From Flagellimonas olearia (GTDB lineage: Bacteria; Bacteroidota; Bacteroidia; Flavobacteriales; Flavobacteriaceae): 64,000 bases of DNA. Positions 53,766-63,854 of this stretch are shown here, in pieces (within the stretch, counting starts at the first letter, position 1; every line of letters starts with the position of its first letter). Location: contig NZ_WELG01000002.1 of the NCBI RefSeq assembly GCF_009184425.1, positions 1,706,741 through 1,770,740 on the forward strand, read 5' to 3'. The notes under the pieces were generated by a model. That model saw nothing but the letters and a program-made list of their open reading frames with translations. It had not been told where the DNA came from and ran no database searches. Both the position numbers and the translations under genes were made by a program.

Positions 53766-54779
53766 ATGTACAATTCAAGAATATCAGGACTGGGATTCTA
53801 TGTGCCTGAAAATGTGGTCACCAACGATGATTTGTCCAAAATAATGGACACCAATGACGAATGGATCCAAGAGCGGACCGGTATCAAGGAACGTAGACAT
53901 GTAGTTAAGGGTACCGATACAACCACTTCCATGGGGGTGAAAGCGGCCCAAAAAGCCATTGAAAGGGCGGGGATTGATAAGAACGACATCGATTTTATCG
54001 TCTTTGCCACCTTAAGCCCGGATTATTACTTTCCAGGCCCGGGGGTTTTGGTGCAGCGCGATTTGGATATCAAGACGGTAGGTGCTTTGGATATACGCAA
54101 CCAATGTTCTGGATTTGTGTATGGCATATCCGTGGCGGATCAATATATTAAAAGTGGCATGTACAAAAACGTGTTGGTCATTGGTTCCGAACTGCATTCG
54201 CATGGGTTGGACATGACCACTAGAGGTAGGGGAGTGTCGGTAATATTTGGGGATGGGGCCGGAGCTGCGGTACTCACCCGTGAAGAGGACACGTCTAAAG
54301 GAATTTTATCGTCCCATTTGCATTCCGAAGGGCAACATGCCGAAGAACTTTCATTGATTGCCCCGGGGATGGGAAAACGTTGGGTGAACGATATTTTGGC
54401 CGATGTGGATAGCGGTGAAGAGGACACTTCCTATTTTCCATACATGAACGGACAATTTGTCTTTAAGAATGCAGTGGTCCGTTTCAGTGAGGTGATCATG
54501 GAAGGGTTGGCGGCCAATAATTTGACCCCGCAGGATATTGATATGCTGATTCCCCATCAAGCCAATTTGCGTATTTCACAGTTTATTCAAAAGAAGTTTG
54601 GACTTTCCGATGATCAAGTATTCAACAACATCATGAGCTATGGGAATACCACGGCGGCTTCCATTCCCATTGCCCTTACAGAGGCATGGGAACAAGGGAA
54701 GATCAAAGAAGGCGACTTGGTGGTCTTGGCTGCATTTGGAAGCGGTTTTACTTGGGGAAGTGTAATCATTAGATGGTGA
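53766..54779 (+). CDS. 3-oxoacyl-ACP synthase III family protein (FabH-like)
   Basis: 337 residues, thiolase-fold KAS III. The catalytic triad is present: Cys114 in NQCSGFVYG, His264 in IPHQANLRI and Asn294 in YGNTTAASIP. N-terminal GFYVPENVVTNDDLSKIMDT and WIQERTGIKERR are typical. FabH condenses acetyl- or branched acyl-CoA with malonyl-ACP to start fatty-acid synthesis; FabH-like paralogues also act in polyketide-like pathways. No fab cluster is near, so it may be a paralogue and not the main FabH. Confidence 0.9.
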   Translation: MYNSRISGLGFYVPENVVTNDDLSKIMDTNDEWIQERTGIKERRHVVKGTDTTTSMGVKAAQKAIERAGIDKNDIDFIVFATLSPDYYFPGPGVLVQRDLDIKTVGALDIRNQCSGFVYGISVADQYIKSGMYKNVLVIGSELHSHGLDMTTRGRGVSVIFGDGAGAAVLTREEDTSKGILSSHLHSEGQHAEELSLIAPGMGKRWVNDILADVDSGEEDTSYFPYMNGQFVFKNAVVRFSEVIMEGLAANNLTPQDIDMLIPHQANLRISQFIQKKFGLSDDQVFNNIMSYGNTTAASIPIALTEAWEQGKIKEGDLVVLAAFGSGFTWGSVIIRW

Positions 54780-54780
54780 T

Positions 54781-55320
54781 ATGGGAAGACAGATCCCAGA
54801 GCTGACCCCGCCGCTGATTGAATTCATCAAAAACCAAAAAATGTTCTTTGTGGCTACGGCCATGGAAGAGGGTTCCGTGAATCTGTCCCCAAAGGGATTG
54901 GATTCACTTAGGGTGATCAATTCCCAACGGGTCGTTTGGCTTAACCTTACCGGAAGTGGCAATGAAACGGCCATCCATCTGGAGCACAAAAACCGAATTA
55001 CCCTTATGTTCTGTGCCTTTGACGGCGACCCCTTGATTTTACGATTGTACGGAACAGCAAAGGTCTATTCCTATAAAAGTCCTGAGTGGGAAGAGCATAT
55101 TGGGTTGTTCTCTGAGATTGCTGGGGGTAGGCAGTTAATAGATGTACATATTGAAAAAGTACAGACCTCATGCGGTATGGGGATTCCCATTATGGAATAC
55201 CAACACCAACGGCAAGAATTGGTAGATTGGGCTCAAAAACAAGGAGAAAGTGGTCTGAAAAAATATTGGGAGAAGAAAAATACCGTCAGTTTGGACGGCC
55301 TCCCCCATGAGTTTGATTAA
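54781..55320 (+). CDS. Pyridoxamine 5'-phosphate oxidase-fold protein
   Basis: 179 residues, split-barrel flavin/heme-binding fold: FVATAMEEGSVNLSPKGLDS, NRITLMFCAFDGDPLILRLY and GTAKVYSYKSPEW are the standard strands. A C-terminal region (SCGMGIPIMEYQHQRQELVD, then GLKKYWEKKNTVSLDGLP) is found in a Bacteroidota/proteobacterial subgroup. The cofactor and substrate are unknown; it is not clearly the vitamin B6 enzyme. It starts 1 bp after the FabH-like gene stop. Confidence 0.9.
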   Translation: MGRQIPELTPPLIEFIKNQKMFFVATAMEEGSVNLSPKGLDSLRVINSQRVVWLNLTGSGNETAIHLEHKNRITLMFCAFDGDPLILRLYGTAKVYSYKSPEWEEHIGLFSEIAGGRQLIDVHIEKVQTSCGMGIPIMEYQHQRQELVDWAQKQGESGLKKYWEKKNTVSLDGLPHEFD

Positions 55321-55322
55321 AT

Positions 55323-55355
55323 AAAAACCCCGATCTTTCCAGACCGGGGTTTTTT
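55323..55355 (+). terminator. Intrinsic terminator after the PNPOx-like gene
   Basis: AAAAACCCCG pairs with CGGGGTTTTT; the inner A-C mismatch leaves a short TC/GA top. The T-run is six bases; the A-rich left arm would let it work for the convergent TonB-type gene too. Confidence 0.85.
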
Positions 55356-55416
55356 ATTGATACCTCTAGCAATATTAACCAACCAACACTTTTTTGCAGA
55401 GGATACCAATATGTGG

Positions 55417-57870
55417 TTATAGGATGCCCCCACCCGTATCCTTGGTGCGGTTGTCCCTTCTTTTTCGTTGCTTGGCGCGATTTTTACCACTTCCAAACTG
55501 ATAGGACAACCCTACGTATACATTGTTGCTCTCCCAGTTGAATCCTCCCTCTTGTAAATAGGGGCGGTCTCCTTCAAAGGCAAAGCGCATGGTGTTGAAG
55601 ATATCGTTGTAATTGAAACTGAGCGTTCCCTTACCTTCTGCAAAGCTATATCGGGCTCCCAAGTTTACAAAGTACATGGGCTTCACATTAAATTGGATGT
55701 TACGGTTTTTGCCTCGATAAAATCCAAAGGCTTGCAAAGTCAGCTTCTTGCTCACGGTAAAACTATTGTTCATCCGTAGGTTCCAAGCCGTGTTGTCCAC
55801 CTTAACGCTTTCCACCGTAATATCATCCTCTGTGGGATCGGGAATGTTCCCGGGAATACTCTCCGTGATACCTCTATTGGTTTGGGAGAATATATCAAAA
55901 CTTCCATTGATGTTCCACCATTTTGCCGGCCTGTAGTTGGATGAAAGCTCAAATCCATAAGCAGAGGTTTCATTAAAGTTGTCAAACGTGAGTATGATTT
56001 TGTTGAAATCCAATCGGTCTACAAAAACAGCCCTGTTGATTTCATCCTTGATGCTTCGGTAAAACACTCCTCCGGTAATACTGCCATTTTTAATGCGACG
56101 GGTGTAATTGGCCTCATAGGAACTGGTGAACTGGGGCACCAAATTTGGGTTTCCAAATGAAGAGATCAGCGGAGTGGCAAACTCCCTGATGGGATTTACC
56201 TGTTGTAATCCAGGGCGGTCCACACGTCTGCTATAACTCACTTGGAGCTGGTTCTTTTCGTTGGGGCTATAGGTTACAAAGGCCGAAGGATATATTTCGG
56301 TATACTTATCGGTAAAGGCCCGTACTTGGTTAGTATCCGCTTGAACCTCCACATCTTCAATACGTACTCCCATTTGATAGGACCACTTCTCGTAGTTTTG
56401 TCCAAAAGTGGCATAGGCCGAGTAGATATCCATCCCATACACAAAGTTTGTGTCGGGAGTGGGTACCAAAACACCGTTCGAGTTGAATGAAGAACCGGTT
56501 GAGGCATAGTCCACATCGGTTTCAAAGTTTCTGGACTCCAATCCAACTTCCAATTTGGAGATGCTGTCCAGCGGATTCACGTAGTCCAAGTTGGCAATGG
56601 TCTGGGTTCTTTCCGTATCCACAAAATCCATGTAGTTGGGATATAGTGAGGCGCCCACAGACCTGAAATTGGCGTCTTGGTTGTTCTCAAAACGGTTATG
56701 GTCCACCTCCAATTCAATATTGTGGCCTTCCTTGCCAAAATCAAGCTTATAATTAAAGTTGTACTGTTCGCTTCGGTTGTCCGAAACATCGTTGAAAAAC
56801 TGGGTCACGTTGCGAGAAGCATCCGTATTATAGGTTACATCAGTGATGCCGCTTCCATCTCCCTCAAAAATGTTCTGGTTGGTGAAGACAGAAATGGTAT
56901 TCTTATCGTTAAGGTAGAAATCAACTCCCAATTTGTACAGGTGTGATTTGTTGTTGTTGAAGAAATCAAATTCTTGAAGGGAGTTTTCCTCCAATCTATA
57001 AATACTTCCATCATTGACATATTTACCAATGTTGTTGCCGTAGTTTCCATAAAAGTTGAACTTTCCACTTCTGTAGTTCAGGTCAATGGAACTGTTGAAC
57101 TTGGCTTCAATCCCTTTGGTAAGTCCTAGGTTGACGTTTCCGTTGAACCCAATATTGGCATTTTTGTGCAATACAATATTGATGATGCCACTCATCCCTT
57201 CCGGATTGTACTTGGCGGATGGGTTGGTGATCAATTCAATGGATTTAATGGAGGTCGATGGAATTTGACGCAACAATTGCGCCACAGGTACATTGGATAG
57301 TTTTCCGTCTACCATGACCCGTACATTGGAGTTGCCTCTAAGGGTAATGTCCCCGGTCTGGGCGTCCACGTTCACCGATGGAATGTTGTTCATAATATCT
57401 GACGCAGTGGCACCGGCTGTGGTCAAGTCCTTGCCCACATTGATGACCTTTCTGTCTACCCGCTGTTCTATGGTGGTACGTTCGGCAACCACTTCCACCT
57501 CGGCCAGTTCCTCGGTGTTCTCCATCAAAGTGATGGTGCCTACCTTCAGATTTCGGTTATTTTTTGAGATGACCAAGGGTTGTGAGTGGGTCTTATACCC
57601 AATAAATTGTACTTCCAGTACAAAGGAACCATCAGGGAGTTTATTGATTTCAAAGGAACCATCCTCCGAGGTGATGCCACCGGTAATGGTCTCTGTGCCA
57701 TCCTCGGATTTTATCACCACGGCTGCATAGGCAATGGGTTCTTGGAGGGTGTTGTCAATAACGGTGCCGGATATGGAGCCAAAAGCTTCATTTTCCGGGT
57801 TGTTTCCAAAAAGTTTGGTTGAGGGTACACTGCATAAAAGCAATGCAAAAAGTAATACTACTTTTTTCAT
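55417..57870 (-). CDS. TonB-dependent-receptor-like outer-membrane beta-barrel protein
   Basis: 817 residues. The signal peptide is followed by a CarboxypepD_reg-like domain (GSISGTVIDNTLQEPIAYAA, NKLPDGSFVLEVQFIGYKTH). A plug (VINVGKDLTTAGATASDIMN, NIPSVNVDAQTGDITLRGNS, NPSAKYNPEGMSGIINIVLH) and a barrel of the OMP_b-brl_3 type (GLSYQFGSGKN near the end) follow. A basic tail (AKQRKRRDNRTKDTGG) extends past the barrel. The substrate is unknown; no SusD partner is next to it, so glycan import in SusCD style is unlikely. Confidence 0.92.
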   Translation of the reverse strand: MKKVVLLFALLLCSVPSTKLFGNNPENEAFGSISGTVIDNTLQEPIAYAAVVIKSEDGTETITGGITSEDGSFEINKLPDGSFVLEVQFIGYKTHSQPLVISKNNRNLKVGTITLMENTEELAEVEVVAERTTIEQRVDRKVINVGKDLTTAGATASDIMNNIPSVNVDAQTGDITLRGNSNVRVMVDGKLSNVPVAQLLRQIPSTSIKSIELITNPSAKYNPEGMSGIINIVLHKNANIGFNGNVNLGLTKGIEAKFNSSIDLNYRSGKFNFYGNYGNNIGKYVNDGSIYRLEENSLQEFDFFNNNKSHLYKLGVDFYLNDKNTISVFTNQNIFEGDGSGITDVTYNTDASRNVTQFFNDVSDNRSEQYNFNYKLDFGKEGHNIELEVDHNRFENNQDANFRSVGASLYPNYMDFVDTERTQTIANLDYVNPLDSISKLEVGLESRNFETDVDYASTGSSFNSNGVLVPTPDTNFVYGMDIYSAYATFGQNYEKWSYQMGVRIEDVEVQADTNQVRAFTDKYTEIYPSAFVTYSPNEKNQLQVSYSRRVDRPGLQQVNPIREFATPLISSFGNPNLVPQFTSSYEANYTRRIKNGSITGGVFYRSIKDEINRAVFVDRLDFNKIILTFDNFNETSAYGFELSSNYRPAKWWNINGSFDIFSQTNRGITESIPGNIPDPTEDDITVESVKVDNTAWNLRMNNSFTVSKKLTLQAFGFYRGKNRNIQFNVKPMYFVNLGARYSFAEGKGTLSFNYNDIFNTMRFAFEGDRPYLQEGGFNWESNNVYVGLSYQFGSGKNRAKQRKRRDNRTKDTGGGIL

Positions 57871-58213
57871 GAGCTGTTCGTTTTTTGATTAGATTGACGA
57901 TGATACCTACAAGACGGTATCAGGGTTGGAATGTTACACTTTAAACTGATTTTAACATTCTTTAACAAATACGGTGCGGCAAAGGTGTAAGTTGAGGGTA
58001 AACATGCGGACCAACATAGGGTTGAAAAAAAGAAACCCTGACATATTCAACCGAAGTTGACTGCCAGGGTTTTACATTGATAAGCTATACTAAACACTAA
58101 CCATTAACTATAAAAAATACAGTCTTACCAATGAATGATTTCTTATATACAATAGACGCTATTTTTTATAAAAAGTTGCAATCTTTAACCCAGTTTAACA
58201 CATAAATTAACAA
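57871..58213. other. 343-bp divergent intergenic region with a minus-strand hairpin
   Basis: No gene supported. The main feature is a hairpin with minus-strand T-run at 58025-58072. The remainder is AT-rich and should hold promoters for the TonB-type gene (minus) and the CoA-binding gene (plus), but no full TAnnTTTG box at convincing spacing was found for either. Confidence 0.6.
58025..58072 (-). terminator. Terminator-like hairpin upstream of the TonB-type gene
   Basis: AAACCCTG (58033-58040) pairs with CAGGGTTT (58065-58072); an inner TCAAC-CGAA-GTTGA stem has a tetraloop. On the minus strand it is followed by a run of seven Ts (As at 58025-58031). No minus-strand gene ends here, so it may end a small RNA or a 5' leader of the TonB-type gene. 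Confidence 0.7.
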
Positions 58214-58573
58214 ATGGGCCAAACACTTGTCATTGGGGCTTCAATAAACCCTGGAAGATACAGCAATATAGCAATTCGTAGATTGGTTGAAAACCATGTG
58301 GAAACAACCGCATTTGGGATAAGTAGGGGAACTGTATCAGGAATACAAATTACGGACAACTTGGACAATTTTCAAAATATTGATACCGTAACCTTGTATT
58401 TAAATCCAAAAAGGCAAAAAGAATACTATCAAAAGATAGTGGATTTAAAACCGCGGAGGGTCATTTTTAACCCTGGTACGGAAAACCCTGAATTCCAAGA
58501 AATTCTTTCAAAAGAGGGTATTGAGGTACAGGAAGCCTGCACCTTGGTCCTTCTTGCTACAGGGCAGTACTGA
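58214..58573 (+). CDS. CoA-binding (Rossmann) domain protein, YccU-like
   Basis: 119 residues, a single CoA-binding domain: [20 protein letters not shown] at the start, [15 protein letters not shown], and [14 protein letters not shown]. Such stand-alone proteins bind CoA or acyl-CoA; the function is unknown. Family length is about 120-140, so it is complete. It overlaps the convergent sodium:solute symporter gene by 17 bp. Confidence 0.88.
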   Translation: MGQTLVIGASINPGRYSNIAIRRLVENHVETTAFGISRGTVSGIQITDNLDNFQNIDTVTLYLNPKRQKEYYQKIVDLKPRRVIFNPGTENPEFQEILSKEGIEVQEACTLVLLATGQY

Positions 58574-60035
58574 CGTTGGCTCCTTTATTCCGAATCAGCC
58601 AAAGTCCGAAAAAGGTCAACAATCCATTTAGTGGCAGTAGTTCATATCCTACTGAATATCCACCCAAATATGACGCAGGGATGCTGGCTACCGATGCTAT
58701 GATGACCACTGAAAGTATCGCAACAATCCAAACATACTTGTCTTTAATGGTGTGTTTGGTGAAAATGCCAAAGGCAAAAAGTCCCAATAGTGGTCCATAG
58801 GTATATCCTGCCACGGTCAAAAGACTATCAATCACGTTGCTGCTCAGAATATATTTAAAGGCAATGATGACCACCACCAATATAAAGCTCATGGCGATAT
58901 GGGTTCGTTTTCGTATTTTCTTTTGTTCGGATTCACTCTTTTTCTCAACATTTAAAAAATCCACACAGAAAGATGTGGTCAATGAGGTAAGGGCACTATC
59001 GGCACTACTATAGGCAGCGGCAATGAGGCCCAACATGAAGGTGACCGCAAGGGCAAGCCCCAACCCTCCGTTCAACGCAATTTCAGGGAATAGCAAATCG
59101 GTCTTTGGGGTGCCATCCATTAGGGGCATGGCAATGGACTCTCTCTTGGCGTAGATAAAAAGTAGGGCTCCAAGTAGTAAGAATAAAATCTTGGCACCAA
59201 CCAAAACAAATGTGAAGGATACCATATTCTTTTGGGCATCTTTCAAGGATTTACAGGTAAGGTTCTTTTGCATCATGTCTTGATCCAACCCGGTCATACA
59301 GATGGTCACGAACATACCGCCCAAAAATGATTTGATAAAATAGTTACGGTCCAAAATGTCCGTTTGTAAAATGGAACTGTAGTCCTTAAGCTCATCGGAT
59401 GCCAAAAATTCGCCAAAGCTCCAGCCCAGGGCATCATTGATGAGTATAATGGAAAGGACAACGGCAGCTAACATGAAAAGTGTCTGTAACGTATCGGTCC
59501 ACACAATGGTTTTTATACCACCACGGTTGGTATAGAGCCATATCAATAAGATTGAAATGGTAACGGTGAACTCAAACCGAACCCCAAGGTCATCAAAAAC
59601 AAACTGTTGCAATACTATGGCCACCAAGAACAACCGGAAAGAGGCTCCCAAAACCCTGGAAATAAAAAAGAAAAAAGCCCCGGTTTTATGGCTCACGGTA
59701 CCAAAACGTTCCAATAAATACTCATAAATGGAAGTCAGGTTGAGTTTGTAGTAGAGCGGTAACAAGACAAAAGCCACCACCAAATACCCAAAAATGTATC
59801 CGATTACCACCTGAAAATAGTTGAACTGGATATCCGCTACCCATCCCGGAACCGAAATAAACGTTACTCCAGAGAGAGAGGCACCCACCATGCCAAAGGC
59901 AACCACGTACCAAGGGGATTGCTTTCCCGCCTTGAAGAAATCTACGTTGGAGTCGTTTTTACCGGTAAAATAAGAAATTAGGATCAGCACCAAGAAATAG
60001 GCACCGATGAGTAGGAGAATTTGTGTGGCTGTCAT
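58557..60035 (-). CDS. Sodium:solute symporter (SSS family)
   Basis: 492 residues from the ATG at 60033-60035 ([16 protein letters not shown]); an upstream ATG adds nine poorly fitting residues. About 13 transmembrane helices. Family features: [39 protein letters not shown] and [19 protein letters not shown], which supplies Na+-site serines. It imports an organic solute with Na+; the substrate is not evident (sialic acid, sugar or amino acid are possible). Confidence 0.92.
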   Translation of the reverse strand: MTATQILLLIGAYFLVLILISYFTGKNDSNVDFFKAGKQSPWYVVAFGMVGASLSGVTFISVPGWVADIQFNYFQVVIGYIFGYLVVAFVLLPLYYKLNLTSIYEYLLERFGTVSHKTGAFFFFISRVLGASFRLFLVAIVLQQFVFDDLGVRFEFTVTISILLIWLYTNRGGIKTIVWTDTLQTLFMLAAVVLSIILINDALGWSFGEFLASDELKDYSSILQTDILDRNYFIKSFLGGMFVTICMTGLDQDMMQKNLTCKSLKDAQKNMVSFTFVLVGAKILFLLLGALLFIYAKRESIAMPLMDGTPKTDLLFPEIALNGGLGLALAVTFMLGLIAAAYSSADSALTSLTTSFCVDFLNVEKKSESEQKKIRKRTHIAMSFILVVVIIAFKYILSSNVIDSLLTVAGYTYGPLLGLFAFGIFTKHTIKDKYVWIVAILSVVIIASVASIPASYLGGYSVGYELLPLNGLLTFFGLWLIRNKGANVSTAL

Positions 60036-60087
60036 AAATGTATTTTGATTTGCAAAGTACAAAAGTTAATTGGTAACGCTAAAATCG

Positions 60088-60095
60088 TAATTTTG
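60088..60095 (+). promoter_or_regulatory. -7 promoter element of recR
   Basis: TAATTTTG matches TAnnTTTG, 17 bp before the recR ATG. TTG at 60070-60072 lies 15 bp upstream. Confidence 0.5.
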
Positions 60096-60112
60096 TTGGA
60101 ACAATCAAGGCT

Positions 60113-60733
60113 ATGGAATTTTCATCAAAGCTATTGCAGAATGCCGTTCACGAAATGTCCCAGTTGCCAGGAATAGGTAAGCGGACCGCTTTGCGGTTGG
60201 TACTACATCTCTTGAAACAGCCCGAAGAACGCACCGAACATCTGTCCAATGCCCTTGTGAAACTCAAGAGTGAGGTCAATTTTTGTAAAAAGTGCCACAA
60301 TATCTCGGATACAGAGCTGTGCGAAATTTGCGCCAGTACCAAAAGGGATGGGACCGTGGTCTGTGTGGTAGAGGATATCAGGGATGTAATGGCCATAGAG
60401 AACACCTCGCAGTACAATGGTCTATACCATGTGCTGGGCGGAAAGATATCTCCCATGGAAGGAGTAGGCCCGCAGGACTTGAACATTACCTCTTTGGTGC
60501 AAAGGGTAAAGGAAGGAACCATAAAAGAGCTCATTTTTGCATTGAGTTCCACGATGGAGGGAGATACCACCAATTTCTATATCTATCGGCAATTGGAAGG
60601 CACGGAAGTGGCCACCTCCACCATTGCCCGTGGAATTTCGGTGGGCGACGAGTTGGAATATGCCGATGAGGTTACTTTGGGAAGAAGCATTTTGAACCGC
60701 GTTCCCTTTGAAAGTTCCATCAAGGCTACTTGA
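60113..60733 (+). CDS. recR: Recombination mediator RecR
   Basis: 206 residues. The HhH motif [19 protein letters not shown], four-cysteine zinc finger [16 protein letters not shown] and Toprim domain ([39 protein letters not shown]) are complete. With RecO and RecF it loads RecA at gaps during DNA repair. It stands alone after the divergent symporter gene; no dnaX is next to it. Confidence 0.97.
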   Translation: MEFSSKLLQNAVHEMSQLPGIGKRTALRLVLHLLKQPEERTEHLSNALVKLKSEVNFCKKCHNISDTELCEICASTKRDGTVVCVVEDIRDVMAIENTSQYNGLYHVLGGKISPMEGVGPQDLNITSLVQRVKEGTIKELIFALSSTMEGDTTNFYIYRQLEGTEVATSTIARGISVGDELEYADEVTLGRSILNRVPFESSIKAT

Positions 60734-60826
60734 TTGTTGTTAATTTATGCGCATAAATCAATAAAGAGTCGATTTCTTTAGTATTTTTGCAAAAAGTAAA
60801 TCAATATCACTTCGATAAATAAGAAT

Positions 60827-62194
60827 ATGTCAAAATTTGAATTGAAATTACCGCAGATGGGAGAGAGTGTTGCCGAAGCAACATTGACCACTTGGCTCAA
60901 AGAAGTGGGGGACACCATTGAAATGGACGAGGCCGTATTTGAAATCGCCACCGACAAGGTAGATTCCGAAGTGCCCAGCGAGGTAGAGGGTGTGCTGTTG
61001 GAAAAACGATTCAATGTGGACGATGTCATTAAAGTAGGCGAAGTGGTTGCCGTGATTCAGGTTGAAGGAGCGGTTGATAGTGAAGAATCCAATGTGGATG
61101 TATCCGATGTTGTGGAAGAAGTGGTGGTGGAAGAATCTGCCATGGCCTTGGAAAACCAAATGGCCCATGTAAAGGAGTCCGTATCGGCACCTGCTCCCGC
61201 TCCTGATTTTTCAGTGACAGAACGATTTTATTCCCCCTTGGTGAAGAACATTGCCAAGGAAGAAGGGGTTTCCATGGAAGAATTGGAATCCATCATAGGC
61301 ACTGGAAAAGAAGGAAGAGTCACCAAGAATGATATCAAGGCCTTTTTGGAAAATCGCTCTACCAATGGGAGTCATACACCGGCGGATACACCCGTTAGTG
61401 CACCAATAAAAACCGTTGAGGCAGCTCCACAAGAGCAAAAGGAAACGGTCGAGAAACCAAAACCGGCCCCCGTTCAAGTAGGGGCAGGGGACGAGATCAT
61501 ACCGTTGACCCGAATGGGCAAGCTCATTGCCCAACATATGGTGGATAGTCTGGCCACATCGGCCCATGTCCAGAGTTTTGTGGAGGTGGATGTTACCAAC
61601 GTGGTCAATTGGAGGAACAAGGTAAAGAAGAGCTTTGAGGAACGTGAAGGTGAAAAGCTCACCTTTACCCCGATTTTTATGGAAGCTGTGGCCGTAGCCT
61701 TGAAAAAATACCCGCTGATGAACATTTCGTTGGATGGGGACAAGGTCATCAAAAAGAAAAACATCAACCTTGGGATGGCCGCTGCGCTTCCCGATGGAAA
61801 CCTTATCGTGCCCGTGATCAAGAATGCGGACCAACTCAATTTGGTGGGTATGGCAAAAACCGTGAACGATTTGGCCAATAGGTCGCGCACCAATCAACTG
61901 AAACCGGACGAGATCAAAGACGGTACCTATACCGTTACCAATGTGGGTTCTTTTGGCAGTGTCTTTGGAACTCCCATTATCAACCAGCCGCAAGTTGGTA
62001 TTTTGGCCTTGGGGGCCATTCGTAAGATTCCATCCGTCATTGAAACCGACCAAGGGGAATATATTGGTATCCGAAGTAAAATGTTCCTGTCCCACAGTTA
62101 CGATCACCGGGTGGTGAACGGGGCGTTGGGAGGAATGTTTGTCAAGACTGTAGCCGATTATCTCGAAGCTTGGGACATGAATAGGGAAATCTAA
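60827..62194 (+). CDS. 2-oxo acid dehydrogenase E2 (dihydrolipoyl acyltransferase)
   Basis: 455 residues. An N-terminal lipoyl domain carries the lipoylated Lys44 in ATDKVDSEVPS, followed by an acidic/proline linker. A peripheral-subunit binding domain (YSPLVKNIAKEEGVSMEELE) leads to the catalytic domain ending DHRVVNGALGG. The domain set and PSBD fit branched-chain or 2-oxoacid E2. His427 is present but the usual Asp of HxxxDG is Asn431. E1 and E3 genes are not in the window, so which 2-oxoacid it serves is unknown. Confidence 0.93.
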   Translation: MSKFELKLPQMGESVAEATLTTWLKEVGDTIEMDEAVFEIATDKVDSEVPSEVEGVLLEKRFNVDDVIKVGEVVAVIQVEGAVDSEESNVDVSDVVEEVVVEESAMALENQMAHVKESVSAPAPAPDFSVTERFYSPLVKNIAKEEGVSMEELESIIGTGKEGRVTKNDIKAFLENRSTNGSHTPADTPVSAPIKTVEAAPQEQKETVEKPKPAPVQVGAGDEIIPLTRMGKLIAQHMVDSLATSAHVQSFVEVDVTNVVNWRNKVKKSFEEREGEKLTFTPIFMEAVAVALKKYPLMNISLDGDKVIKKKNINLGMAAALPDGNLIVPVIKNADQLNLVGMAKTVNDLANRSRTNQLKPDEIKDGTYTVTNVGSFGSVFGTPIINQPQVGILALGAIRKIPSVIETDQGEYIGIRSKMFLSHSYDHRVVNGALGGMFVKTVADYLEAWDMNREI

Positions 62195-62257
62195 TCCTAA
62201 AAAGTAAGGTTTTCTATCAACTATTAGTATTTTAGGGATTCTAATCATTTTACCTAC

Positions 62258-63043
62258 ATGAGAATTAAAATCCTACTACCCTGTGCTCTGGCGATTTATT
62301 TATGCAGTAATTTTTCATTTGCGCAAAATAATGACGCATATAAAAAAGAATACTTCGTAAAGAAAGGAGATACTCTTCCATACAGGATATTGTTACCCAA
62401 AAATTTCGATCCTACAAAGAAGTATCCGTTACTGTTGTTTCTGCATGGTTCCGGGGAACGTGGCAATGACAATACCTCGCAATTGATGCATGGGGCAAGT
62501 CTTTTTGCACAGGATGAAAACAGAAATGCACATCCGGCCATAGTGGTGTTTCCTCAATGTAGGGCCAATAGCTCATGGGCAAGGATAGGTGTTGAAGGGG
62601 GAGGGGCCGATCGGGAGTTCGTATTCTACGAAAAATCCAAACCTACCCAAGACATGCTCTTACTCGAAGGACTTTTAAAATACCTGAAAAAGAACTACAA
62701 ATTAAAGCGGGATCAACTATATGTTGGAGGGCTTTCCATGGGCGGTATGGGCACCTTTGAACTGGTGCGCCGCAACCCACGGATGTTTGCCGCCGCTTTT
62801 CCCATCTGTGGCGGGGCAAATCCAAAAATTGGAAAACGACTTAGGAAGTCCAGCTGGTGGGTCTTTCACGGGACAGACGACAAGAGTGTGCCCGAAAGAT
62901 ATTCTGCCCAAATGGTGGAAGCCATGGAAAAAGAGGGCATCAATATAAAATATTCCGTTTATCCAGGTGTGGGGCACAACAGCTGGGACAATGCCTTTGC
63001 AGAACCCGAGTTGTTGACATGGATATTTTCTAAATCAAGATAA
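62258..63043 (+). CDS. Secreted alpha/beta-hydrolase (carboxylesterase-like)
   Basis: 261 residues. The signal peptide ends near SFAQ. The oxyanion-hole region is LLFLHGSGERGNDN, the nucleophile Ser160 sits in GLSMGG, the acid is likely in FHGTDDKSVP and the His in GVGHNSWDNAF. The type matches phospholipase/carboxylesterase-like proteins of the prolyl-oligopeptidase clan that cleave small esters. The substrate is unknown. It lies 9 bp before the exonuclease gene. Confidence 0.92.
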   Translation: MRIKILLPCALAIYLCSNFSFAQNNDAYKKEYFVKKGDTLPYRILLPKNFDPTKKYPLLLFLHGSGERGNDNTSQLMHGASLFAQDENRNAHPAIVVFPQCRANSSWARIGVEGGGADREFVFYEKSKPTQDMLLLEGLLKYLKKNYKLKRDQLYVGGLSMGGMGTFELVRRNPRMFAAAFPICGGANPKIGKRLRKSSWWVFHGTDDKSVPERYSAQMVEAMEKEGINIKYSVYPGVGHNSWDNAFAEPELLTWIFSKSR

Positions 63044-63052
63044 AAAAGTTAC

Positions 63053-63829
63053 ATGCAGTTACAATTGACCAAGCCCATTTGTTTTTTTGATCTCGAGACC
63101 ACGGGAACCAATGTGGCCAAAGACCGAATCGTGGAAATTTCCATCCTTAAAATTTTTCCCAATGGAAATAAGGAAAGTAAGACCTGGTTGGTGAACCCGG
63201 AAATGCCCATTCCTCCAGAATCAACGGAAATTCACGGTATATCCGATGAAAAGGTGGCCAACGAGCCCACCTTTAAACAGCTTTCCAAGGAAATTTACAA
63301 AATGATAAAGGACAGTGATCTGGGCGGTTTCAATTCCGATCGTTTTGATATTCCCCTGTTGGCCGAGGAAATGTTGCGTTCCGATGTGGACTTTGATATG
63401 AAGAGCACGGTTTCGGTGGATGTGCAGACCATTTTCCATAAAATGGAAAAACGTACTCTGGAAGCGGCTTATAAATTCTATTGTGATAAAAATTTGGATG
63501 ATGCCCACAGCGCCGAAGCCGATACCATGGCTACCTACGAAGTGTTGTTGGCCCAATTGGAACGCTATCCGGATTTGGAGAACAACGTTAAAAAACTATC
63601 GGAATTCACAACCCGAAAGCAATCCATGGATTTTGCCGGATTTATAGGTATCAATGAAGAGGATCAACCTATTTTTGCCTTTGGAAAGCACAAAGGAAAA
63701 ACGGTACATGAAATCATGGAATCGGAACCCGGATACTTTGGATGGATTCTGAATGCCGATTTTCCGCTGTATACCAAAAAAGTACTTACGCAAATTAAGT
63801 TGAGCAAACTCAACAACAAACTCTCCTAA
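63053..63829 (+). CDS. DnaQ-like 3'-5' exonuclease (exonuclease X-like)
   Basis: 258 residues. DEDDh exonuclease motifs: FFDLETTGTN (Exo I), GGFNSDRFDIPLLAEEM (Exo II) and HSAEADTMATYEVL (Exo III). The C-terminal module FAFGKHKGKTVHEIMESEPG occurs in RNase T/exonuclease-X-type enzymes. It would remove 3' nucleotides from DNA in repair or proofreading; it is not fused to a polymerase. Confidence 0.93.
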   Translation: MQLQLTKPICFFDLETTGTNVAKDRIVEISILKIFPNGNKESKTWLVNPEMPIPPESTEIHGISDEKVANEPTFKQLSKEIYKMIKDSDLGGFNSDRFDIPLLAEEMLRSDVDFDMKSTVSVDVQTIFHKMEKRTLEAAYKFYCDKNLDDAHSAEADTMATYEVLLAQLERYPDLENNVKKLSEFTTRKQSMDFAGFIGINEEDQPIFAFGKHKGKTVHEIMESEPGYFGWILNADFPLYTKKVLTQIKLSKLNNKLS

Positions 63830-63854
63830 GAGTCAACCTTAAAAAGAACACGCT

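Noticed and set aside
61211-62248. 345-codon antisense ORF opposite the E2 gene
   Set aside because: Shadow of a well-supported gene; residue make-up is unlike a folded protein and there is no known family.
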